Assembly (NCBI RefSeq): GCF_003670115.1
Contig: NZ_QQTY01000001.1
Span: forward strand, 868,001-932,000
DNA from: Natronorubrum halophilum
GTDB lineage: Archaea; Halobacteriota; Halobacteria; Halobacteriales; Natrialbaceae
DNA: 64,000 nucleotides
Direction of reading: 5' to 3'
The notes below the pieces were generated by a model. That model made no database searches. It was given only the letters and a program-made list of their open reading frames with translations, and was not told the DNA's origin. This document shows, piece after piece, positions 17,832 to 26,202 of this stretch (within the stretch, counting starts at the first letter, position 1; each line of letters starts with the position of its first letter). Both the position numbers and the translations under genes were made by a program.

Positions 17832-20795
17832 TCAGTCGTCGTCCATCGGCGCGGTCACGGGCTCGACGCGCTCGCCGCGTGGCCCCTCGAGGTCTACCTT
17901 CGGCAACAGATCGCGCAGGTACCGTCCGGTGTGGGATTCCTCGAGTCGGGCGACCTCCTCGGGCGTGCCGCTCGCGACGAGTTCGCCGCCATTCTCGCCG
18001 CCTTCGGGGCCGAGGTCGATGACGTGATCGGCGTTCTTTACGAGGTCGAGTTCGTGTTCGATGACGACGACGCTGTTGCCGTTGTCGGTCAGTCGGTGGA
18101 GGACGTCGATCAGCTTGCGCTCGTCCTCGCTGTGGAGACCGGTCGTCGGCTCGTCGAGCAGGTACAGCGTCTCGCCGGAGTCCTTCTTCCCGAGTTCCTC
18201 CGCGAGTTTGACCCGTTGGGCTTCCCCGCCCGAGAGCGTCGTGGAGGGCTGGCCGAGTTTCATGTAGTCCAGCCCGACGTCTTTCAGCAGCTTCAGCCGC
18301 CGCCGAATCTGGCTCGAGGACTCGAAGAAGTCGTAGGCCTCCTCGATGGACAGTTCGAGGACGTCCGCGATGGTCTTGCCCTTGTAGGTGACGTCGAGCG
18401 TGGCGTCGTTGTAGCGCGCGCCGTCGCACTCCTCGCAGGGGACGTAGACGTCGGAGAGGAAGTTCATCTCGATCTTGACGGTGCCCTGTCCGCCACACTC
18501 CTCGCAGCGACCGCCCTTGACGTTGAAGGAGAACCGCCCCTTCTCGTAGCCTCGTTGTTTCGCGAGCTTCGTCGACGCGAACAGCTCCCGGATGTAGTCG
18601 AAAACGTTCGTGTACGTCGCCGGATTGGACCGCGGCGTGCGGCCGATCGGCGACTGGTCGATCAGGCGAACCGTCTCGATCCCCTCGAGCCCCTCGAGGC
18701 CGTCGTGGTCGCCCGGAATCACGCTCGTGTTGTCGTTCATCCGGCGAGCGAGGCCCTTGTAGAGCACGTCGTGCATGAGGGTGGACTTCCCGGAGCCGGA
18801 AACGCCCGTGATCGCCGTAAAGCATCCCAGCGGAAGATCCACGTCGAGGTCCTTGAGGTTGTGCTGGCGGGCACCGAGAATCGTCAGTGCACCCTCCGCG
18901 TCCCGGCGTTCGTCGGGAACCGGAATCTGCTTGCGGCCGGAGAGGTAGTCGCCGGTGATCGATCCCTCGGTCCGTTTGAGCTCCTCGACGGAGCCGTTGG
19001 CGACGACCTCGCCGCCGCGCTTGCCGGGGCCGGGACCCATGTCGACGACCTGGTCGGCACGGCGCATCGTCTCCTCGTCGTGCTCGACGACGATCAGGGT
19101 GTTACCGATGTCGCGCAGTTCCTCCAGGGTGTCCAGCAGGCGGTCGTTGTCCCGCTGGTGGAGCCCGATCGACGGCTCGTCCAGCACGTAGAGGACGCCG
19201 ACGAGTCCGGAGCCGATCTGCGTCGCGAGACGAATCCGCTGGCTCTCGCCGCCGGAAAGCGTCGAGGCCTCGCGGTCGAGCGTGAGGTACTCGAGGCCGA
19301 CCTCGCACATGAAGGCGAGTCGCGAACGGATCTCTTTGAGGATCTCCTCGGCGATCACCTTCTCGCGCTCGGTGAGGTCGGCTTCCATCGACTCGAAGTG
19401 CTCGAGAGCGTCGCCGATCGACAGCCCGTTGATCTCGGTGATCGAACTGTCGTCGACGAGTACCGCGCGACTCGCGGCTTTCAGGCGGGTCCCGTCGCAG
19501 GCCGGACACTCCGTGACCGACATGTAGTCCTCGATGTGCTCTCGGGTCGAGTCCGAATCGGTCTCGAGGTAGCGGCGCTCGAGGTTCGGAATGACTCCCT
19601 CGAAGCGCTTTTTCTTGCGGCGGGTCCCGTTTTTCGTCCGTCGCTTGAACAGCACCTGCTCGCTGGTGCCGTACAGGAACGCCTGCTGGACGTCTTCCTC
19701 GAGTTCTTCGAACGGGGTCGTCAGCGGGACGTCGAAGTGCTCGGCCACGGCGTCGAGGCGGGTCTGATAGTACGAGCGGTTGTAGCTCCAGGGTTCGAAG
19801 ACGTGCTTGAGCGGTTTGGACTCGTCTTGCAACACGAGGTCCTCGTCGACCTCCTTCGTCTCGCCCAGCCCCTCGCACTCGGGACAGGCGCCGTGGGGCG
19901 AGTTAAAGGAGAACGAGCGGGTTTCGATCTCGGGGACGTCGATTCCGCAGTGGGTACAGGCCAGATCCTTCGAGAACTCGACGACGAAGCGGTCGTCCTC
20001 CTCGACTTCGTCGCCGAGCGCGCCCGTCCGGCGGGCCGCGTCGCCCAGATCACTCGCGACCTCCTTCGGTGCGTCCGGGAGGATGACCTTCAGCACGCCC
20101 TCGGCCTCCTCGAGCGCCGTCTCGACGCTGTCGATGATCCGCGGTCGGGCCTCGGTCGAGACCTTCACGCGGTCGACGATCACATCGATCGTGTGATCGA
20201 AGTTCTCGTCTAAGTTCGGCTCGTCGCGGGTGAGGTCGTGTTCCTCGCCGTCGACTTCGACGCGGGCGTACCCCTCCGAGACGAGTTCGTCGAAGAGGTC
20301 CTCGAAGGCTCCCTTCTGATCGCGGACGACGGGTGCGGCCAGCTTGGCCCTGGTTCCCTCCGGAAGCTCGAGGATGCGTTCGACCATGTTCTGTGCGCTC
20401 TGTTCGCCGACTTCGCGACCGCACTCGGGACAGTGGGGGGTACCGACGCGGGCGTAGAGAAGACGGAGATAGTCGTGGAGTTCGGTGACGGTCCCCACCG
20501 TCGATCGCGGGTTGTTCGCGGCGTTCTTCTGGTCGATCGAAATCGCCGGCGAGAGTCCTTCGACGGTCTCGACCTGTGGCTTGTCCATCTGGCCGAGGAA
20601 GTTCCGGGCGTACGCCGAGAGGCTCTCGATGTACCGGCGCTGCCCCTCGGCGTAGATCGTCTCGAACGCCAGCGAGGATTTTCCCGACCCCGAAAGGCCG
20701 GTGACGACGGTGAACGCCTCGCGGGGAATCGTCACGTCGAGGTCCTTGAGGTTGTGTTCCTCTGCACCCCGCACCTCGATATAGTCCTTGCTCAT
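17832..20795 (-). CDS. uvrA: excinuclease ABC subunit A
   Basis: A 987-aa UvrA, the damage-recognition ATPase of nucleotide excision repair. There are two ABC modules: the first Walker A GLSGSGKS is at 33-40, and the second (GVSGSGKST) is near residue 655. Signatures appear as LSGGESQR and LSGGEAQR. Zinc-finger cysteines are visible as CTHC...CPEC in the first half and CEEC...CEEC in the second. Length is normal for the family. It overlaps no neighbour; uvrB and uvrC are not in the window. Confidence 0.98.
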   Translation of the reverse strand: MSKDYIEVRGAEEHNLKDLDVTIPREAFTVVTGLSGSGKSSLAFETIYAEGQRRYIESLSAYARNFLGQMDKPQVETVEGLSPAISIDQKNAANNPRSTVGTVTELHDYLRLLYARVGTPHCPECGREVGEQSAQNMVERILELPEGTRAKLAAPVVRDQKGAFEDLFDELVSEGYARVEVDGEEHDLTRDEPNLDENFDHTIDVIVDRVKVSTEARPRIIDSVETALEEAEGVLKVILPDAPKEVASDLGDAARRTGALGDEVEEDDRFVVEFSKDLACTHCGIDVPEIETRSFSFNSPHGACPECEGLGETKEVDEDLVLQDESKPLKHVFEPWSYNRSYYQTRLDAVAEHFDVPLTTPFEELEEDVQQAFLYGTSEQVLFKRRTKNGTRRKKKRFEGVIPNLERRYLETDSDSTREHIEDYMSVTECPACDGTRLKAASRAVLVDDSSITEINGLSIGDALEHFESMEADLTEREKVIAEEILKEIRSRLAFMCEVGLEYLTLDREASTLSGGESQRIRLATQIGSGLVGVLYVLDEPSIGLHQRDNDRLLDTLEELRDIGNTLIVVEHDEETMRRADQVVDMGPGPGKRGGEVVANGSVEELKRTEGSITGDYLSGRKQIPVPDERRDAEGALTILGARQHNLKDLDVDLPLGCFTAITGVSGSGKSTLMHDVLYKGLARRMNDNTSVIPGDHDGLEGLEGIETVRLIDQSPIGRTPRSNPATYTNVFDYIRELFASTKLAKQRGYEKGRFSFNVKGGRCEECGGQGTVKIEMNFLSDVYVPCEECDGARYNDATLDVTYKGKTIADVLELSIEEAYDFFESSSQIRRRLKLLKDVGLDYMKLGQPSTTLSGGEAQRVKLAEELGKKDSGETLYLLDEPTTGLHSEDERKLIDVLHRLTDNGNSVVVIEHELDLVKNADHVIDLGPEGGENGGELVASGTPEEVARLEESHTGRYLRDLLPKVDLEGPRGERVEPVTAPMDDD

Positions 20796-21180
20796 GTTCT
20801 GGTACTGAATGGTGACCGGATCGATGTTCGACTCGCTGCTCGATTCACTGTGATAGAGTCAGTGGCCGGAAGAACTTAACGAGTCTGAAAGCCCGGTAGC
20901 GTGATGCGTGCTAGCAAACGAAGTTTCGCGCGGGTCTCGACCGATTCGGTGGCCCGCCTGCGCTCGATTCGATGGATCGAGCCGATGTGTCCACGTGCGT
21001 TGTCACTGCACGATTTTCGTCGAGTACTGTGTCGAAACTGGACCACGTGAACACGCAAATATTGCGGTGAGATCGCTATCAGAAGGTATCTTCGGCGACG
21101 AGTACAGTGACTCGCGTCTCGGACACCGGCGATAGCGTTACATTCCAAATATTTTCGACGTTCGAAATGAAAGACATACT
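20796..21180. other. intergenic region between uvrA and a lipoprotein gene
   Basis: About 385 bp holding two divergent promoters. On the minus strand a TTAAGTT near 20874-20880 is the best TATA candidate for uvrA. A weak inverted pair, CACTG at 20846-20850 and CAGTG at 20860-20864, lies between it and the gene. On the plus strand CAAATATTTTC near 21147-21157 may serve the lipoprotein gene. No gene is seen. Confidence 0.4.
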
Positions 21181-21570
21181 ATGGAAAGACGTTCGTTTCT
21201 CGCTACGGCAGGAACCGCCCTTGTAGTGCTCTCTGCGGGTTGTTCAAGCATTACATCCGCTACTCAGCGGCAAAGCTACGAGTTTGGAATCTATAACGGA
21301 CCGCGGGAGTCCCATTCGTTCAGAGTTCGGATCGGAAACGACTTAGACGGGTATTTCCGAGAAGAAACGTTCGTGATGGATGGCGAAACGGCCAACGAAA
21401 ACGTCTCGATCGAGGATACTCCATCCCGGATCTACATCAAAATAGATTCGGCCGAGGAACGAGAATTTCCGTGGCCCGCTTCGACCAACGAGTTAGGAAC
21501 CACCGCCGCTAAAGCGGACATCTGGTACGAACCGACGCTCGAGCAAGACGTTTTGATTCAAGAGGGGTGA
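21181..21570 (+). CDS. small Tat lipoprotein of unknown function
   Basis: A 129-aa protein. MERRSFLATAG is a Tat-type signal, followed by a hydrophobic run and a lipobox ending at Cys21 (SAGCSS). The mature part is beta-rich with a pattern (NGPRESHSFRVRIG, then a YFREETFVM strand) like the small immunoglobulin-fold lipoproteins common in haloarchaea. Its codon use is less GC-rich than that of its neighbours. Function unknown; probably anchored to the outer face of the membrane. Confidence 0.8.
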   Translation: MERRSFLATAGTALVVLSAGCSSITSATQRQSYEFGIYNGPRESHSFRVRIGNDLDGYFREETFVMDGETANENVSIEDTPSRIYIKIDSAEEREFPWPASTNELGTTAAKADIWYEPTLEQDVLIQEG

Positions 21571-21858
21571 CAGACCGAATCGGCGCTGATAACTAGCCAC
21601 CGCAGCGTGCGGTGTTTTCCGAAGAGGAATACCGGACCGATATTCATGCTCAAACAGACCCGTTACACTTCGGTAAGCGGCGGGGGCGAATCTCCCAGAG
21701 GCGATCGTCGGGGGTCGACAACATGGCCCGAATGTCGCCCCAAGACGCATCTCGAGCGCGGCTTCACCAGACGGTCACCGGCGGCGTCCGCGCGCTCGAG
21801 GACGGTCGATTCGCTCAGCCGCCATCGCGCTCGGTGCGGACGGCTCCGACGACCCGAT

Positions 21859-22341
21859 TCACCGGTCGTGCCACCACTGGCCGACGATCCCGCCGGTCGC
21901 GACGGAGACGAGACCGACGATAACGAGGATGTTTACCACCGGGATCAGATACAGGAGGTTGACGACGACCGTTCCGACGACGAGCGCGAGCCACGGGTTC
22001 GATTCCGAACCGTCGCCGAAGTGACGGAGCAGGGCGGAGCCAGCAAGGATGATCCCGATTGTGTTCGCGAGCGTCAACAACACCGGCACGACGACCGCCG
22101 AAAGCGCGAGTGCGAACCCGACGGTCGGGGGCAATCCGCGTTCGGTGAGCAACGCGACGACGGCTCGCACTGACGCGACGGCAAGCGCCGAGCCGACGAG
22201 CGCGCCGAACCCGATCGCCCCCGCGTTCAGCGGGTTTTCGAGGATTCGAGCCTCGATTCGCCGGACGGACGACCGGGAGACGGCGAGAAGAATCGCACCG
22301 ACGCTCAGGGTGAGGAGGCTATAGTAGCCACTGAAAGTCAA
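21859..22341 (-). CDS. four-span membrane protein whose start lies inside a palindromic element
   Basis: A 160-aa hydrophobic protein with four predicted membrane helices. No motif links it to a known transporter. The only in-frame start is TTG at 22341; an in-frame TGA lies 11 codons upstream, with no ATG or GTG between. The first eight codons (MTFSGYYS) are the terminal inverted repeat of the element at 22320-22402, so the insertion has supplied or replaced the start region. It may be a natural fusion or a gene damaged at its 5' end. Confidence 0.7.
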   Translation of the reverse strand: MTFSGYYSLLTLSVGAILLAVSRSSVRRIEARILENPLNAGAIGFGALVGSALAVASVRAVVALLTERGLPPTVGFALALSAVVVPVLLTLANTIGIILAGSALLRHFGDGSESNPWLALVVGTVVVNLLYLIPVVNILVIVGLVSVATGGIVGQWWHDR

Positions 22342-22402
22342 TGCACACCTGATCGCACGATAGCTGTGCGATCAGGTGTGAATCGTTTCAGTTGTTACTA
22401 TA
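22320..22402. mobile_element. MITE-like palindromic element, compact copy
   Basis: An 83-bp near-palindrome. The core is a perfect 15-bp inverted repeat (22344-22358 and 22366-22380) around a 7-nt loop. Outer arms extend the pairing with a few mismatches: TATAGTAGCCACTGAAA at the left against the complement of TTTCAGTTGTTACTATA at the right. A second, longer element with the same arms lies at 26017-26136. It has no coding capacity. The shared arms at two sites are the evidence for a mobile or repeated family. Confidence 0.72.
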
Positions 22403-22638
22403 TAGAGTCCGAAGACGAAGGCGAGTTCGCCGACCGTCGTCGGGTCGAGTATCGACTCCTCGAGGTCGCGGCGCGCGAGGGCGGTCGTGAGCACGAACGG
22501 TTGAAGTATCATCGCTGCATGGGGACGCTCGAGATGCAATCGAAGGCTCCCGCAACTCGATGGACTCGAGGCGGAACGACTCGGTGTGGCGGGCTGGCGG
22601 ACCAAAGTGACTTCGGTTGGAAGCGCCAATAGCGGGCT

Positions 22639-23142
22639 ATGAGCGACGATACCGGACCCACGCTGTCGGTCGACGACTTCGTCGACTACTGCCACACGCA
22701 GACCGGCCTGCTCTCGGGGCGCGTCGAGATGATGCGCGCCGAAGCCGACGAGTTGCTCTCCGAAATCGACGAGGAGACGGCCGAGATCCGACGCCGACTC
22801 GAGGACCACACGAAGCGACTCGAGGGAACCGACGCGCCGTCGACGCCGGCCGGTCCGGACAGGAGCGACCTCGACCTCGAGGCGCTCGAGGGGCTCGAAA
22901 GCGAGGTCAAAGAGAAACAGCTGCTCGTCAAGGCCAAACAGACGCGAATGCAGGCCTTTCAGGAACTGGCTGCAGCCTACACCGACCTCGCCGGAGAGTT
23001 ACGGTCGGACGTCGACGACGGCGAGGAAGCGATGACCCGAGTGATTCAGTTCGAAGCCGACAACGACGCGCCGACGTACTTCGAGGACCGGGAGACGCTG
23101 GTCGAAGCCGCGGCGCACTCGCGCTCGACCGAGGGCGAGTGA
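22639..23142 (+). CDS. coiled-coil acidic protein, unknown function
   Basis: A 167-aa protein, largely helical and charged. Residues 25-60 and 80-125 have heptad-like spacing suggesting a coiled-coil hairpin, joined by a Pro/Thr/Asp-rich linker. GC3 and acidity are typical of a genuine haloarchaeal gene. No enzyme motif or membrane segment is present. I do not recognise the family. Confidence 0.78.
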   Translation: MSDDTGPTLSVDDFVDYCHTQTGLLSGRVEMMRAEADELLSEIDEETAEIRRRLEDHTKRLEGTDAPSTPAGPDRSDLDLEALEGLESEVKEKQLLVKAKQTRMQAFQELAAAYTDLAGELRSDVDDGEEAMTRVIQFEADNDAPTYFEDRETLVEAAAHSRSTEGE

Positions 23143-23184
23143 GCGACCGAAACGCGCGGGATCGTCGATCGCCGAATCGATCGT

Positions 23185-24018
23185 TCACTCCGCTTCAGAC
23201 GCTCGTACCGTCAGCACCGGCGTCGTCGCCGTCCGTAACACGCGTTCCGTGACGCTCCCGAGCAGCAATCGGTCGAGTCCGCTTCGGCCGTGCGTCCCCA
23301 TCACGAGCAGGTCCGCGTCCGCGTCGTCCACGTAGGTACGGATCATCCGATGCGTCGACCCGTGTCTGATCGCACTCTCGGCGTCGACGCCCGCGTTCTC
23401 CGCAGCCGCGACGCCCTCGTCGACGACCCTCCTGGCGTACTGCTGGAGGCGGTCGATCGTGAGGTCGTTGTGTTCTTCGATCCCGGCGGGAGTCACGTCG
23501 ACGACCGAGAGGACGTGGACGGTCGCGTCGTGGTGTCTCGCCACCATCAGTGCGCGTTCGATCGCCGCGTCGGCGTATGCACTGCCGTCCGTCGGGACCA
23601 CGATCGTCTCGAGCGGATAGGGGCGTCTGACCCCGGCCGCCCCTCGAACGACGAGGACGGGAACGTCGGCGTCGCGGACGACCGTTTCGGTGACGCTTCC
23701 CAACAGGAGCCGACCGACGCCGCTTCGGCCCCGCGTTCCCATCACGATCGCGTCGACGTCGTGAGTTGCGGCGTACTCGAGGATCGCCTCGGCCGGCTCA
23801 CCGGTCTCTATCCCGTCGACGACGGACGTCTCGCTGTCGCCCACCCAGTCGCGACCGTCGGCGAGTTGGTCGGCGGCGTCCGCCGGATCCGTTCCCGGTT
23901 CGGTCACGTACAGCACGTGCACCGTCACCTGCTCTACGGCTGCGATATCGCCGGCGTACTCGAGCGCCGCGTTGGCCGGACCGCTCCCGTCCGTCGGAAC
24001 GAGGATGCGTTCGAACAT
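23185..24018 (-). CDS. tandem universal stress protein (two UspA domains)
   Basis: A 277-aa protein made of two UspA domains (about 1-135 and 140-275). Each begins with a VPTDGS strand-loop and ends with the ATP-binding G-x2-G-x9-GS pattern (GTRGRSGVGRLLLGSVTE and GTHGRSGLDRLLLGSVTE). Both nucleotide motifs are intact, so both halves may bind ATP. It stands alone between the coiled-coil protein and the aminotransferase. Confidence 0.93.
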   Translation of the reverse strand: MFERILVPTDGSGPANAALEYAGDIAAVEQVTVHVLYVTEPGTDPADAADQLADGRDWVGDSETSVVDGIETGEPAEAILEYAATHDVDAIVMGTRGRSGVGRLLLGSVTETVVRDADVPVLVVRGAAGVRRPYPLETIVVPTDGSAYADAAIERALMVARHHDATVHVLSVVDVTPAGIEEHNDLTIDRLQQYARRVVDEGVAAAENAGVDAESAIRHGSTHRMIRTYVDDADADLLVMGTHGRSGLDRLLLGSVTERVLRTATTPVLTVRASEAE

Positions 24019-24104
24019 ACGTACTCGTCATCGCACAGCGACTTACAGCTATCCGGGCGTCCCAGCGGTTGGGACCGACCGGCACGATCGACAGCCACGC
24101 GTCG

Positions 24105-25223
24105 TTACCCGCGGAGCGCCTCGAGCAGCGCGTCCACGTCTCCCCGACTGTTGAACGCGTGAACCGACGCGCGGATCGCCTCGGGACGGGGTAACGACCT
24201 GACAACGATACCCTGCGCTGCCAGGCGCTCGACGGTCGCCTCCGGGTCGTCTACGGCGATCGTCACGAGGCCGGATTCGAAAGAACGGGGACTCAACAGC
24301 CGCTCCTCGGACAGGCCGCTTTTGAGTCGATCGGTGAGCGCGCAGATTCGGTCCTCGACCGTCTCGACGCCGACGTCCTCGAAACACGAGACGGCCGCCG
24401 TCAGTCCGGCGTAGGGTGCCGGACTCGCGGTCGCGACCTCGAACCTCCGCGCGCCCGTTTCGTACCGGTACTCGACGGCGTTCTCGTCGACGACGCTCCG
24501 GTACCCGATCGCAGGGGGAACGAGGTCTCGCTCGTCCACGACGCCGTCACGAACGTACAAAAATCCGGATCCGAACGGTCCGCACAGCCACTTGTGGCCA
24601 GCGCCGACGACGACGTCGGCACCCCACTCGCGAACGTCGATCGGGACCTGCCCCGGCGCTTGCACGGCGTCGACCAGCACGAGCGCGCCGGCATCGCGGG
24701 CGACGTCGACCACCTTCTCGACGGGCAAGCGCGTCCCGTGGGTCCACGTGAGCGAACTCACACAGACGAGGGTTGCACCGTCGACCGCCGATTTGACGGC
24801 CTCGAGATCGAGTCGCCCACCTTCGGTCTCCAGCACCCGAACGTCGAGTCCGTGCTCGCGCTCGAGGCGCTGCCACGGGAGGATCCCCGCGGAGTGCTCG
24901 AGGTCGGTTCGGACGACGATATCGCCCTCGCCCCAGTCGATCGCTCCCGCGACGCGGTTGATCCCGTCCGTAGTACTGTCCGTCAGCGCGATTTCCTCGG
25001 CGGTAGCGCCGAGCAGGGACGCGACGGCTGCTCGCGCCTCGTCGTAGACCTCGAACGCCGCGGGGTACATCCCCTCGTCGGTCGGAGCCGAGTACTCGTG
25101 GTGCTCGAGGCTCGCGTTGGCCGCGTCGACCACGCGACGCGGACTCGGCCCGCCGGCACCCCAGTTGAGGTACGCGTCGGACTCGAGGGCGGGAACGGTT
25201 TCGCGGAACTCCAGCGGTGTCAT
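24105..25223 (-). CDS. class V aminotransferase (cysteine desulfurase/selenocysteine lyase-like)
   Basis: A 372-aa PLP enzyme. The cofactor Lys lies in GAGHKWLCGP (near residue 200) and the Asp that pairs with the pyridine N in VDAVQAPGQ (near 180). The N-terminus begins with the YLNWGAGGPSP substrate-loop pattern. The family includes cysteine desulfurases, isopenicillin epimerases and kynureninase-like enzymes; no conserved active-site Cys loop was recognised near the C-terminus, so sulfur transfer is not assured. No Fe-S assembly genes are adjacent. Confidence 0.88.
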   Translation of the reverse strand: MTPLEFRETVPALESDAYLNWGAGGPSPRRVVDAANASLEHHEYSAPTDEGMYPAAFEVYDEARAAVASLLGATAEEIALTDSTTDGINRVAGAIDWGEGDIVVRTDLEHSAGILPWQRLEREHGLDVRVLETEGGRLDLEAVKSAVDGATLVCVSSLTWTHGTRLPVEKVVDVARDAGALVLVDAVQAPGQVPIDVREWGADVVVGAGHKWLCGPFGSGFLYVRDGVVDERDLVPPAIGYRSVVDENAVEYRYETGARRFEVATASPAPYAGLTAAVSCFEDVGVETVEDRICALTDRLKSGLSEERLLSPRSFESGLVTIAVDDPEATVERLAAQGIVVRSLPRPEAIRASVHAFNSRGDVDALLEALRG

Positions 25224-25355
25224 CGCGTGGCCGTTGGGTCCACGCCGTGTTAGACCCTCGCTTCGGTCCGATTCCCGAAACTCGGCGACCGAGGGCGGAT
25301 CGTGCGCCGTCGCGGTGTTCGGCGGAAGATCGACTCGAGGCGAGGGCTACCGAGC

Positions 25356-25610
25356 TCAGAGATTCCCGCGCAGGACGATCTCCTCGCCGACCGACTCGAG
25401 CATGTCCTCCGTGACGAGGTAGTCCTCGTCGTCTTCGCCTTCCACCCCGATCTTCGCGAGCAGATGTTCGGCGACCGAGGGGTTCGGATCGACGAAGGCG
25501 CGTCCGCCCTCGACTTTGGCAACGATTCCAAGTTCCTTTCCGTCCGCGTCGACGACCGTCTTTCCAACTTCGTCGTCAGTCAGTGTTGCTGTCACACTGG
25601 TTGGTATCAC
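25356..25610 (-). CDS. PRC-barrel-like small protein
   Basis: An 84-aa protein with the pattern 'DDEVGKTVVDADGKELGIVAKV' and a DPNPS segment, typical of haloarchaeal PRC-barrel-type proteins. The start is uncertain: GTG at 25610 gives 84 aa, and a second GTG at 25595 begins the conserved part (TATLTDDEVG). PRC barrels often bind RNA or other proteins; no partner can be named here. Confidence 0.78.
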   Translation of the reverse strand: MIPTSVTATLTDDEVGKTVVDADGKELGIVAKVEGGRAFVDPNPSVAEHLLAKIGVEGEDDEDYLVTEDMLESVGEEIVLRGNL

Positions 25611-25791
25611 GACGGCCGGGATAACGTTCGGGCCGTCCCGTGCCGGTCCGGACCACCGGCGAACCCCTCAACCACCCCCTCGAACGTCCGTCAGTAGCGC
25701 CAGCCGACCATCTTCGTTGCAAACGCGCCCCCACACTATTTGCCGACGGTCGACGACGGTTCAATCGAAGCGCCCGCTTCGAGACACCACC

Positions 25792-25941
25792 ATGACACAC
25801 ACCGTCGAAATCAGCGACGAGATGAAAGACCGACTGGACGCCCACTGCGAAGAAGACGAGACCTACGAGGAGTTCCTCGAGGAACTCCTCACGATCTACG
25901 AGACCGAAGGCGCGTTCCTCCAGGAGGGGTACTCCGAGTGA
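25792..25941 (+). CDS. 49-aa acidic small protein, antitoxin- or RHH-like
   Basis: A short gene starting at ATG 25792. The product opens MTHTVEISDEMKDRLDAHCE and continues with an acidic helix. The first strand (THTVEIS) and two helices resemble the small ribbon-helix-helix-like proteins common in haloarchaea. No toxin gene is adjacent, so I do not call it an antitoxin. The longer open frame extending upstream crosses the divergent PRC-barrel gene and is not supported. Confidence 0.75.
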   Translation: MTHTVEISDEMKDRLDAHCEEDETYEEFLEELLTIYETEGAFLQEGYSE

Positions 25942-26016
25942 CGGGGGCCCTCGAGACCGCCGATCGAAATGCGCGGCCGCATCCGATCACCGCCGTCGTT
26001 TCGGACTCGTTCGACG

Positions 26017-26136
26017 ATAGTAACAACTGAAACTGTTTGTACACCGATCGCATAGCCGCGGCTCTCACTCACTCCGTTCGCTCCGAACCGCGCTGCCCTC
26101 GTGCGATCGGGTGCGCACCGACTTTCAGATACTACA
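26017..26136. mobile_element. MITE-like palindromic element, long copy
   Basis: About 120 bp bounded by arms that match the compact element at 22320-22402: ATAGTAACAACTGAAAC at the left and GACTTTCAGATACT at the right, with inner GATCGCA and TGCGATC blocks. The middle (about 26055-26097) carries the low-complexity CACTCACTCCGTTCGCTCC stretch often seen in haloarchaeal spacers. No coding capacity. It lies between the 49-aa gene and the end of the NrfD-like gene. Confidence 0.68.
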
Positions 26137-26202
26137 GCGCTTCGGATTCGCTCGAGTCGTGTCCGGATGCGCTCGAGCAGCCAGGATGAACTCCGAGTCC
26201 CG

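Noticed and set aside
17721-20213. 830-aa plus-strand frame across uvrA
   Set aside because: Antisense to an unmistakable UvrA; no domain seen in it.
22366-22632. 88-aa plus-strand frame after the palindrome
   Set aside because: Starts inside the mobile element, mixed composition, no domain; treated as non-coding.
25792-25941. antitoxin of a toxin-antitoxin pair
   Set aside because: No toxin-like gene is adjacent; similarity is only to a general small-protein fold.
25740-26030. 96-aa frame overlapping the 49-aa small gene
   Set aside because: Arginine/histidine-rich shadow of the acidic 49-aa protein, which has a proper start at 25792.
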